A stretch of DNA of 24,810 bases from Synechococcaceae bacterium WB4_1_0192 (lineage in GTDB: Bacteria > Cyanobacteriota > Cyanobacteriia > PCC-6307 > Cyanobiaceae). Location of the stretch: positions 1-24,810 of the forward strand of contig RFPK01000004.1 of assembly GCA_009926195.1 (NCBI GenBank), given 5' to 3'. The notes under the pieces were generated by a model, which did not search any database, was not told the origin of the DNA, and saw only the letters and a program-made list of their open reading frames with translations. The translations under genes and the position numbers were made by a program. Below are positions 15,430 through 22,976 of the stretch, one piece after another. Numbering within the stretch: the first letter of the stretch is position 1; every line of letters starts with the position of its first letter.

Positions 15430-16350
15430 ATGGCGGATCGATTGGTGCGGGCGACCGCGGCGGGTGGCGGCATCCGGCTGGTGGCGGTGAGCACCGCCAC
15501 GGCCGTTCGCTACGCCCGCCGCCGCCACAACCTCTCGTTCCTGACCACGGCCCTGCTCGGGCGGGCCATGACCGCCGGCCTGCTGCTGGCCAGCTCGATG
15601 AAGGTGGCGCACGGGCGCGTCAACCTGCGCATCGCCTCCGATGGCCCCCTGCGTGGCCTGATGGTGGATGCCGGCCGCGATGGCACGGTGCGCGGCTACG
15701 TGGGCAATCCGGAGCTGGAGCTCGATCTGGTGAGCGAGCCGGATGGACTGCACCACTTCGATTTCCGCCAGGCCACCGGCACCGGCTACCTGCACATCGT
15801 GCGCGATCTTGGCGAAGGCGAACCGTTCAGCTCCACCGTGGAGCTGGTGAGCGGCGGCATCGGCGACGATGTTGCCTCTTACCTGCTCCACTCTGAGCAG
15901 ACCCCATCGGCGGTGTTCGTGGGTGAGCAGATCGACAGCAGTGGCGTGCAGCACGCCGGCGGTGTTCTGGTGCAGGTGCTGCCGAAGGCGGCGCGGGAAC
16001 CGGCCCTGGTGGCGCTCCTGGAGGACCGCTGCCGCGAAATCAGCGGCTTCAGCCAGCGGCTGGCCGCCTGCGACGGCAACCTGCAGAGCCTGCTGGAGGA
16101 CATCTTCCCGGACCTCGATCCCCAGCTGCTCGAGGATGCCGAAGCCAGCCAGGAGCTGAGCTTCCACTGCCCCTGCAGCCGCCGTCGCAGCGTCAATGCC
16201 CTCAAGCTGCTGGGACGGGATGAGCTGAGCCAGATCCTGGCGGAGGACGGCAGGGCCGAACTCACCTGCCACTTCTGCAACGAGGTGTACGACGTGGGCA
16301 GTGGCGAGCTGCAGGAGCTGATCGACGAACTCAATCCAGCCGCCGCCTAG
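15430..16350 (+). CDS. hslO: Redox-activated chaperone Hsp33
   Basis: Hsp33 is a cytosolic holdase switched on by oxidative unfolding when its zinc centre is oxidised. It has 306 aa from the ATG at 15430 (MADRLVRATAAGGGIRL). The N-terminal domain is recognised from TALLGRAMTAGLLLASSMK and VRGYVGNPELELD. The C-terminal zinc module has C247/C249 (CPC) and C280/C283 (CHFC), the standard CxC...CxxC pattern, so redox sensing should be intact. It is full length. It converges on the GT2 gene with 35 bases between. Confidence 0.96.
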   Translation: MADRLVRATAAGGGIRLVAVSTATAVRYARRRHNLSFLTTALLGRAMTAGLLLASSMKVAHGRVNLRIASDGPLRGLMVDAGRDGTVRGYVGNPELELDLVSEPDGLHHFDFRQATGTGYLHIVRDLGEGEPFSSTVELVSGGIGDDVASYLLHSEQTPSAVFVGEQIDSSGVQHAGGVLVQVLPKAAREPALVALLEDRCREISGFSQRLAACDGNLQSLLEDIFPDLDPQLLEDAEASQELSFHCPCSRRRSVNALKLLGRDELSQILAEDGRAELTCHFCNEVYDVGSGELQELIDELNPAAA

Positions 16351-16385
16351 CCACTGGTGTCGGGGGATGGCGCTGGTGGGCTGCC

Positions 16386-18402
16386 TCAGGTGCTGCGGCG
16401 CAGCAACGGATCAGGTCGCCACAGCGAGCGCAGCCAGGCCAGCAGGGCATCAGCGCTGCTGAGCCGCCTGGGAGCATGGAACCAGTGCTGGCTGCTGTAG
16501 ATGAGGCGCAGCAATGCAGAGCGATCGAAGCTCTCGTCCGATCGGATGCTGAGCTGGAGCGCCTGTCCCTGCTGGCCTTTGATCGCAACCGGCAGTGAAA
16601 GACCGGGTTCGAGCAGCTGAAGCTGCCCCACACCTGTGGGCATCGCACCTGGCCTGGATTGCAGATCCAGCAGGACCGCATCCTCCGAGAGCATGCGCGT
16701 GATTCCCCAGAAACAGGTCTCACCCAGGTCCAACCTGGCAACCTGCTGGATCGGGAAACAGTCGGCGGCCGCAGGCACCGGCTGATCGATACAGGCCAGA
16801 ACGGCCACACAGAGCACAATGGCGTTGTAGATGTTCCAGGAGAGAATCACCGCCTCTCCATCGAATTCGACGCGATCGCGCGGCAGCAGATCAAACGCCG
16901 GCAAGAGATAACGAATCGCCATTGACAGGAGAATGGCCAGAAGCAGCAATAACAAGGGCCAGCTCAGAGCCAGATTGAAGCGCTGCCGATCCTGCGCCAC
17001 AGCCTTATTGGTAACGATGCCACCATAAACACGGAACGGATGAAGAAGAACCCGGCGCATGCGCGCCAGGGCAGGGAAACAGAAGAGGGTCTCGTACACC
17101 TCCATCCAGAACTGATGGTGATAATGACCACTCAGCCAGTTGGGAAGGGTATAAAGAGCCAACAGGAACGGCCCCCCATAGGCAATGAACTCCAACACAG
17201 GCGCGGAGATCACAGAGAAGCCCAGCATCAGGCCGAGCAACGGCATCAACAGGTAGGTGATCCGCCACAGGGGAGCCAGCAGATCAGCCGGCAAAAGATA
17301 CCAACGCAGCTGACGCAGGCCGAGCCTGAAGATCGGCAGCTCGCGGCCGCAGAAATAGATCTGAATATTGCCCTGCATCCAGCGAAGACGCTGATCAAGG
17401 AAGTCGGCAAAAGTGCGTGGAACCTCACCCATGCTCAGCACCTCATTGAGATAACAGACCCTCCAGCCCTGCAGGATCAGCTTGGTACTGGTCTGAAAAT
17501 CCTCAACAAGGCAACTGGTGACATAGCCACCGATCGATCGCAACGCCTGCCGCCGCACCACATAGGATGTGCCACAGCAGACAACGGCATTATCCTGATC
17601 GCGGCGCAGCTGCAGATAGTGATAGAAGTAGTCGAGATCTCCTGGCATCAGCAAATCGAGGCCGAGATTGCGGCTGTGAAAATCAGCCTGGAAATAATGC
17701 TGCGGGGTTTGCACAAGCGCGACCCTTTCATCCTTAAAGAAACCCAGCGTGCGCCGCAAGAAATTTGGCTCTGGCGTAAAGTCACAGTCGAACACTGCGA
17801 TGAACTCCTCTTCACAGAAATTCAACGCATGGTTGAGATTGCCGGCTTTGCGATGGGCATTGCCCTCCCGGCTCAGATAGTGAACGCCGCGCCTGGCAGC
17901 AAGGGCAGCAATCGAAGGGCGATGACCATCATCCAGAACGGTGATCCGGAGCAAGGGGTAATCCAGATTGCAGCAGGTGAGGATGGCCCGCTCCACCATC
18001 CGCTCCGGCTCGTTGTACGTGGGAATCCACACCGCAACAGAGGCGGGCCCGCCCTCCGTCCAGCCCTGGAGCTGATCGGAAATAGCGCAGGCTGACCAAT
18101 AGCAGCACACTGCTGACGAGGAGCGTGCTCCAGGGCCGCCGTGGCAGCCAGCGACTGGTGATCCCGAAGGCGGCGATGGCCAGCACCGGCGGCAGGGCGT
18201 TGCGCCAGAGGTCATCCGCCTGCAGCGGCTCCGGCAGGCTGCGCAGATGCTCGGGATTGAGGATCAGGCCATCGAGCCACTCCGGCGCCTGCACCAGCAG
18301 CAGCAGACTCGCCAGCAGCAGGGCGGCAGTGAGCAGCAGAAACGACCAGGCCAACGGATGAACGCCCGGCCGCTGCGGCTGCGGCTGCGGCGCGGCCGTC
18401 AC
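16386..18402 (-). pseudogene. Cellulose-synthase-like GT2 glycosyltransferase (XcsA/BcsA type), frameshifted
   Basis: This family makes and exports a beta-glucan or similar polymer through its own membrane channel. Translation would begin at GTG 18402, overlapping the HlyD stop as GTGA. The first frame (MTAAPQPQPQ..., two hydrophobic stretches) is recognisable to LLVSLRYF, about 18079. Homology continues in another frame from ISDQLQGW at about 18083 through WIPTYNEPERMV to the stop at 16386. Active-site motifs are intact: DDG (about 17933), DCD (about 17789), CCGTSY, VED where TED is usual (about 17504), and QRLRW (about 17393). At least five membrane segments follow, then a PilZ-like region that lacks RxxxR and D/NxSxxG. 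The segment after LRYF normally carries W-R and further membrane helices; it seems lost together with the frame. Much of the gene is lower in GC than its neighbours. Confidence 0.85.
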
Positions 18403-19622
18403 TGGAAGATCACCCGGGCTCCATAGCCCACGAAACAGAGCTTCTCCGGCGGGGCCGGCACATCATTGAGGATGCGCACGCGCACCTGACTGAGAGGTTT
18501 CTGGCCCGGCTGAAGGGGAATCGGATCAGTGTTGAGCTCACCGATACGCCCCATGCCGGAGCGGATCAGCACAACGCTGCCGTTGAGATCAAGGGCCTCA
18601 CCGTTGAGATCGATGCGGGCTCTGGTGCCGATCTTCAGGCGCTTGAGCGTGTCTTCAGACACCGTGGTGGTCAGCCAGCGCTGGCGGCAATCGACCAGGC
18701 GGATCAGTTTCTGCTGGGCCTTGACGTCATCACCGGCGTGGGCGAGCAGGCGCCAGACCACCATCTGCCCAGGGGCGCTGATCCAGACGGAGCTGTACTG
18801 GTTCAGCTGACGTTCCGCGGATCGGTATTCAGCCTCCAGACCCTCCACCCGTTGCTGCTGGGTGCGCACTTCGTTCTCAAGCAAGCGACGCCGCAGTTCC
18901 GTTTCCTCCAGACGCGGCGTCGGGTCGATGTTGCCCCGGGTGCGATCCAGACTCAGATCGCGCTGAACAGCCTGAAGCTGGTTGTTGGCGGCCTGCAGGC
19001 GCGCGCGGATCGCCGCCAGTTGCTGTTGATTGGTGTGCATCGTCGTGCGCGCACGATCCACCACCTGAGCAGCGACAGCACCGGCGCGAAACAGCTGCTC
19101 CTGCCGCTGCACATCGCGCTGACTGAAGGCCAGCTCCTGCTGCTCCCGGGCCAGTTCCGCCTGAAGCTGCGCTAGCAGATGACCCTCCCGGGCGGTCGCC
19201 AGCCGGCGCTGATCAGCCGCGTCCCGCGCGAACCGGCTCTCCTGCTGCTTCACCACCAGGAGTTCCTGCCTGGTCTTGTCAAGATTGCTGCGGGCCGTGA
19301 TCAGGGCGGTACGCAGACGCGCCAGATCGCCATCGTTGGCACGGGTGCTGGCGACGCGTGCCAATTGCTGCCCCTGTCCAACCGATTGCCCGACATCCAC
19401 GAGCAATTGCTCCAGCTCTCCGTTGATCGGGCTGGCCAGATTGATGGTCTCGGCCTCCACAACCGCATCACGGGAGCGGGTGCTGAACAGATGGGTCAGC
19501 ACCCCCGCTGCGGCAAGGAGCAGCCCACTGGCCACCCCTAGCACCAGCAGATTGGCGCGCCGGGAGACCGCAACGGTCTGCCCAATCCCGCACTCCACGT
19601 TGTTCGGAGGTGGTTGAACCAT
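18399..19622 (-). CDS. HlyD-like membrane fusion/periplasmic adaptor protein, partner of the GT2 synthase
   Basis: An adaptor of 407 aa from the ATG at 19622. It has one N-terminal membrane anchor (residues about 23-45, ANLLVLGVASGLLLAAAGVL). A biotinyl-lipoyl half-motif follows (INLASPINGELEQLLVDVGQ), then a long coiled coil rich in Gln, Arg and Leu (about 95-270), the second lipoyl half (ISAPGQMVVWRLLAHAGDDV) and a beta-barrel domain (TVSEDTLKRLKIGTRARIDL). It is coupled to the GT2 gene by a four-base overlap. In cyanobacterial Xcs systems a HlyD-like protein works with the cellulose synthase in place of BcsB, which fits this pair. No TolC-like or cellulase gene is in the window. Confidence 0.9.
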   Translation of the reverse strand: MVQPPPNNVECGIGQTVAVSRRANLLVLGVASGLLLAAAGVLTHLFSTRSRDAVVEAETINLASPINGELEQLLVDVGQSVGQGQQLARVASTRANDGDLARLRTALITARSNLDKTRQELLVVKQQESRFARDAADQRRLATAREGHLLAQLQAELAREQQELAFSQRDVQRQEQLFRAGAVAAQVVDRARTTMHTNQQQLAAIRARLQAANNQLQAVQRDLSLDRTRGNIDPTPRLEETELRRRLLENEVRTQQQRVEGLEAEYRSAERQLNQYSSVWISAPGQMVVWRLLAHAGDDVKAQQKLIRLVDCRQRWLTTTVSEDTLKRLKIGTRARIDLNGEALDLNGSVVLIRSGMGRIGELNTDPIPLQPGQKPLSQVRVRILNDVPAPPEKLCFVGYGARVIFQ

Positions 19623-19635
19623 GGGCCGACCTTAA

Positions 19636-19656
19636 GACCGCTGCACGACAGCGGCC
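19636..19656 (-). terminator. Hairpin between the second RsmE-like gene and hlyD
   Basis: On the plus strand GACCGCTG (19636-19643) faces CAGCGGCC (19649-19656) around a five-base loop. The stem is eight pairs with one wobble. On the minus strand it follows the RsmE-like stop by 23 bases and precedes hlyD, with TCTTAAGG after the stem. It plausibly separates the two transcripts. Confidence 0.45.
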
Positions 19657-19679
19657 ATGGAGCGCGAGCACCACCACGC

Positions 19680-20399
19680 TCAGCCGCTGCCAGGGAGCGC
19701 CTGGGCCAGAACAGCGGTGAATGCCGTATCCACGCTCAGAATCCGCTGGCCCAGACCAACCCGCTGCGCGTTCATCGCTTCTGCAAGCTCGACTTCAAAG
19801 GGCACGAACCCACCCTCCGGGCCGATCAACACCACCGCCGGCAACGGCGGAGCATCAGCGAGGGAGAGCCGGGCCCCCATGTCCGCGATCCAGCAGGGGC
19901 GACCGGCAGACAAGGCGGGCAGGTGATCTTCAACAAACGGGCGAAAACGCTTGTGCAGGTGAACCGTTGGCAACACGGTATCGCGAGAGCGCTCGAGACC
20001 CATCAGCAGGGCCTCCTTCAGCTTGGCGGGTTGCAACAATGGAGTCTGCCAATAACTTTTCTCGACCCTGGCACTATTGATCAGGTGCAAATTGGCAACA
20101 CCGAACTCAGCGCACTGGCGCAGAATACGGCGCAACATCTTGGGCCGTGGCAAGGCCAGCACGATGTCAAAGCGATGGCGCGGTGGAGGTGGTTCGCACA
20201 ACTCCACCCGCAGGGTCACCCCAGCCGGCTCGAGCGCTGCAATCAGCCCACGGCCACACAGGCCGCCCAACTGGCCCACACGGATGCTGTCGCCGACGGC
20301 TGCCCTCAGGACCTCGCGAATGTGCACCGCCCTGCGGTCGCGCACGATGGCCAGACCATCCCCCAGCCAGTCTTCCGCCTGCAGCAGAACGATGTTCAC
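19680..20399 (-). CDS. Second RsmE-family (SPOUT) RNA methyltransferase
   Basis: A SPOUT/RsmE-family protein of 239 aa from GTG 20399 (read as MNIVLLQAEDW). The N-terminal PUA-like part contains RDRRAVHIREVLRAAVGDSI. The catalytic part contains IVLALPRPKMLRRILRQCAEFGV, NSARVEKSYWQTPLL and LMGLERSRDTVLP, then the knot motifs LIGPEGGFVPFEVE and LGQRILSVDTA. It differs greatly from the RsmE at 13387-14196. The PRPKMLRR and RVEKSYWQ blocks resemble RsmE-like proteins I associate with gammaproteobacteria. The gene includes stretches near 50% GC, well below most of the window. A transferred paralogue (xenologue) with the same or a related rRNA target is likely; the exact target is unknown. Confidence 0.85.
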   Translation of the reverse strand: MNIVLLQAEDWLGDGLAIVRDRRAVHIREVLRAAVGDSIRVGQLGGLCGRGLIAALEPAGVTLRVELCEPPPPRHRFDIVLALPRPKMLRRILRQCAEFGVANLHLINSARVEKSYWQTPLLQPAKLKEALLMGLERSRDTVLPTVHLHKRFRPFVEDHLPALSAGRPCWIADMGARLSLADAPPLPAVVLIGPEGGFVPFEVELAEAMNAQRVGLGQRILSVDTAFTAVLAQALPGSG

Positions 20400-20502
20400 G
20401 ATGATGGTGGATGGAGAGTGGTGCCGGATTCGCGCTGGCGCCGGATCACCTCAGGCATCTGCACGAGAGGTTGACGCTGCAACCGTGGCAACGGACTGGC
20501 CT

Positions 20503-20706
20503 CTAACGGAAGGCGAACCACGCCAACCGCCGGGGCACGCCAGCGGGATCAGGGCCAAGCAGCTCCACACCCTTGACCGTGCCATCCTGGCGGTACCAGG
20601 GGTCGTCGCAGAGGGCCTGAAAGGCGCTGCGGGCTTCGTCCAGCGAGGCGAACACGCCAACCGGAACAGTGCCCCAGGAATCGTGGGTGCGCAGGGAATA
20701 GGTCAT
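20503..20706 (-). CDS. 67-aa protein of unknown function downstream of frp
   Basis: A small soluble protein from the ATG at 20706 (MTYSLRTHDSWGTVPVGVFA). It includes SLDEARSAFQALCDDPWYRQ, a helix-like stretch, then TVKGVELLGPDPAGVPRRLAW and a hydrophobic end. It has no cysteine pair, membrane span or nucleotide-binding motif. It lies 23 bases after frp on the same strand, so it is probably the fourth gene of the ocp-crtW-frp transcript. I do not recognise a family; the DEA..AF.AL...PWYR segment looks like a compact alpha/beta fold but that is inference. The 103 bases between it and the second RsmE gene show nothing recognisable. Confidence 0.6.
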   Translation of the reverse strand: MTYSLRTHDSWGTVPVGVFASLDEARSAFQALCDDPWYRQDGTVKGVELLGPDPAGVPRRLAWFAFR

Positions 20707-20729
20707 GATCTCCGGCCGGGGAGCGCAGG

Positions 20730-21059
20730 TCAGAAGCGGGACATCGCGGCAACCTTGGCGAGCTTGTCGGCACTGAGGCCGTCGAGTTCTTCAATTTGCA
20801 GCAACTGATCCTTCACGAGGCTGGCGAAGATGAACAGGATGCCGTCGAGACGGAAATCGAAACGGCCCTCGATCGTGTGGCGTTCGATGCTGAGGAAGTC
20901 GTGGAGCGCCCAGACCGAGCTGGCATCGGCGAGGGTGGCGGCCTGCGCCTGAACGGCAGTGACCAGCTGAGCCACGGCCCGCCCGTAAGCCTGATCAAAG
21001 GCCGAACGGGCGATGGCCTGCTCGGCCTGGCTCCAGGTGTCGACCACCGTGTTGCTCAT
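20730..21059 (-). CDS. frp: Fluorescence recovery protein FRP
   Basis: FRP binds the photoactivated orange carotenoid protein, speeds its return to the resting state and detaches it from the phycobilisome, ending quenching. It has 109 aa from the ATG at 21059 (MSNTVVDTWSQAEQ). The functionally important residues of FRP fall at their canonical numbers: W50, H53, D54 and R60 in VWALHDFLSIER. The helical C-terminal part (FASLVKDQLLQIEELDGLS) follows. The length and all-helical character fit the family. The ATG overlaps the crtW stop (ATGA), and ocp is two genes upstream, which makes the call very strong. Confidence 0.93.
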   Translation of the reverse strand: MSNTVVDTWSQAEQAIARSAFDQAYGRAVAQLVTAVQAQAATLADASSVWALHDFLSIERHTIEGRFDFRLDGILFIFASLVKDQLLQIEELDGLSADKLAKVAAMSRF

Positions 21060-21826
21060 TTGCCTGAAACCTCTGCAGCCGACGCTACCGGAGCCATCAA
21101 GGCAGCGTGAGGCGGCAGCGTTCGTGCCCGGGCCGCCGGCAGTTCAAACCAGCTCAGCGCTGGATGATCATGATGCTCGCGGTGATAGCCGAAGTGGAAG
21201 CAGGCCAGCAGTGACAGCCAGGGAGGCAGATCGAGGCTGGCGGGATGGGCGTGCCGCTCAGGCCAACGCTGACGGCGATGGGGCAGGTAGGTGCCGAAGA
21301 CGAACAGCTGCAGCGAACTGAGGAGAAGCGGCAAGGTCGCGAACTGGAGCACCGTGCAGGCAGCCAACAGGGGCGCGACCGACGTGCAGAACACAATCAG
21401 CAGCATCAGCAGGGTCCAGGCGCCGACAAGACGCAGCATCTGACGACCGCTGAGGTAGTGCGCCATGAACTGGCCGTACCAGCGCAGAACACCAGCCCGC
21501 CGATCGGACGGGAAATCCGGATCAAGACCGGATGCCGGCAAGCGGTGGTGGCGCTGATGCTGCCGGCGACAGAAGCGGAAGGGCAGCCCCGCATAAAGGG
21601 CGAGGGCAATTCTGCCGATGGCATCGTTGCAACAGGGGCGCCCAGGCCACAGCACGCGATGCATGGCATCGTGAGCGACGATGAACAGGCCGGTCTGCAG
21701 CTGAGTACGCAGCAACACCAGCAGCAGTGCAGTCCACCAGGGCTGCCGCTGGACGCCGGCGCCGAACAGAACGGCCAGGGAGAGCAGCCAGGCCAGAAGG
21801 AGACCGCCGCTGAGCAGCGGGCCCAT
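21056..21826 (-). CDS. crtW: Beta-carotene ketolase CrtW
   Basis: CrtW is a membrane di-iron oxygenase that adds 4-keto groups to beta-carotene, giving echinenone and canthaxanthin, the pigments OCP needs. It has 256 aa from the ATG at 21826 (MGPLLSGGLLLAW). In-frame GTG 21856 and TTG 21862 (which would overlap the ocp stop as TTGA) are alternatives. The histidine boxes are HDAMH, HQRHH and HREHH, with the FGTYLPHR motif before the last. Hydrophobic helices surround them. It lies between ocp and frp on one strand and overlaps frp by ATGA, consistent with one transcript supplying pigment, sensor and reset factor. Confidence 0.93.
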   Translation of the reverse strand: MGPLLSGGLLLAWLLSLAVLFGAGVQRQPWWTALLLVLLRTQLQTGLFIVAHDAMHRVLWPGRPCCNDAIGRIALALYAGLPFRFCRRQHQRHHRLPASGLDPDFPSDRRAGVLRWYGQFMAHYLSGRQMLRLVGAWTLLMLLIVFCTSVAPLLAACTVLQFATLPLLLSSLQLFVFGTYLPHRRQRWPERHAHPASLDLPPWLSLLACFHFGYHREHHDHPALSWFELPAARARTLPPHAALMAPVASAAEVSGK

Positions 21827-21858
21827 GGGCAGCCTGCTGCCTGAGGCGGTCCCCACCG

Positions 21859-22812
21859 TCAACGGGCGAACTTGAGCAGATCGGCCGGCGAAGCGAGCAG
21901 GTCGATGGCCACGAAGTAGATCTTGCCTTCGGGATTCAGCAGGAAGCGCCAGGCCACGTTCATACCGATGCCAGCACCGAACCAGGGGGTCTGGACCTTG
22001 CCGGTGACCTTGATCTGAGTGAAGCCATCGTTGGTGGGCTCGGCATAGCCACGCTCAGGCAGGAGCTTCAGGTTCTGGCAATCCTCACGGAAGAAGCGGA
22101 GGATGGCGTCGGCGCCAACGATCGGCTTCTGAAAGGGAGGCTGAAGAGCACCGTCAGCCAGGAACAGCTGAATCAGATTGTCAAAATCATTGGCATTCAG
22201 CAAATCCATATAGCTGTTCACCGTGGGGTTGATCACCCCCTCGATGAACACCTTCTTGCGCTGCTCCTCAGGGGTGGGGGGCGCGACCGGCTCCATCACC
22301 CGCTGACCCTCTCCCTTGGCGGGATCAAAACCCATGTCAACCACGAAGTTGCGAAGCAGGGTGATCTGCTGACCCTGATCCACCTGCTTGAGCGAGGACA
22401 GAACAGCCGAGGCATTGGCAGAAAGCTGGTAGCCCTCGGGGATCGGAGCAACCACACCAGCGGCCATCCATTCACCGAGCTGGTACCAGAAACCGAGCTT
22501 GATGTTCACCGACCACATGGCATAGGTGCGGCCAATGGCAGTATCGGCACGGTTGGCCAGGTCACACATCACCTGGCTTTGCTCGGCGAAACCCATGGCC
22601 TTGATCTCAGCGAGAGTGCGCTCAGCGAATTGCATGCGCGCTGCCGCAGGAGCTGCAACGGTGATCGTGGTGCCCATTTCCAGATAGGCGTACCAGATCA
22701 AAGCCAGCTGATCTTCTGCGCTCAACAGCTGAAAGCGGGCCGTGATCGCCGGCACCACGTCAGCGGTGCGGGTTTCGGGGAAGATCCGAGAAGCTCGCTC
22801 AAGCGTGAACAT
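21859..22812 (-). CDS. ocp: Orange carotenoid protein OCP
   Basis: OCP is a blue-green light sensor that binds a ketocarotenoid and, once photoactivated, quenches phycobilisome excitation. It has 317 aa from the ATG at 22812 (MFTLERASRIFPETRT), the usual full length. The N-terminal carotenoid domain contains AEDQLALIWYAYLEMG with Y43 (Y44 in the Synechocystis protein) and W109 (W110). The linker leads to an NTF2-like C-terminal domain, with VNSYMDLLNANDFDN (Y201) and MNVAWRFLLNPEG (W288), which hold the keto ring. R154 (R155) is present, but its interdomain salt-bridge partner is Asp at 244 rather than Glu. An in-frame extension to 23244 has no OCP character. The 164 bases upstream contain possible control elements. 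Confidence 0.97.
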   Translation of the reverse strand: MFTLERASRIFPETRTADVVPAITARFQLLSAEDQLALIWYAYLEMGTTITVAAPAAARMQFAERTLAEIKAMGFAEQSQVMCDLANRADTAIGRTYAMWSVNIKLGFWYQLGEWMAAGVVAPIPEGYQLSANASAVLSSLKQVDQGQQITLLRNFVVDMGFDPAKGEGQRVMEPVAPPTPEEQRKKVFIEGVINPTVNSYMDLLNANDFDNLIQLFLADGALQPPFQKPIVGADAILRFFREDCQNLKLLPERGYAEPTNDGFTQIKVTGKVQTPWFGAGIGMNVAWRFLLNPEGKIYFVAIDLLASPADLLKFAR

Positions 22813-22894
22813 CAGCTCAACCCGTTTGTGAAGGTATGTGTCGAAGTGTAGCTTGATGCACGGCTGTTTTGGCGAAAAGCGCTTATCCGCTGCA

Positions 22895-22912
22895 GTGCAC
22901 ATGCCTTTGCAC
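22895..22912. promoter_or_regulatory. Candidate operator upstream of ocp
   Basis: GTGCA (22895-22899) and TGCAC (22908-22912) form an inverted repeat with an eight-base spacer, 83 bases before the ocp start. A separate 8-bp palindrome AAGCGCTT lies at 22877-22884. On the minus strand a -10-like TACACT lies nearer the gene (plus-strand agtgta, about 22846-22851). These are suggestive only; no cognate regulator is evident. Confidence 0.3.
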
Positions 22913-22976
22913 CAGCGCACGACGTCCCCATCCGCCTGCGAGGGGCGGAGCAGCACTCTCGTGATCCGCCAACGGA

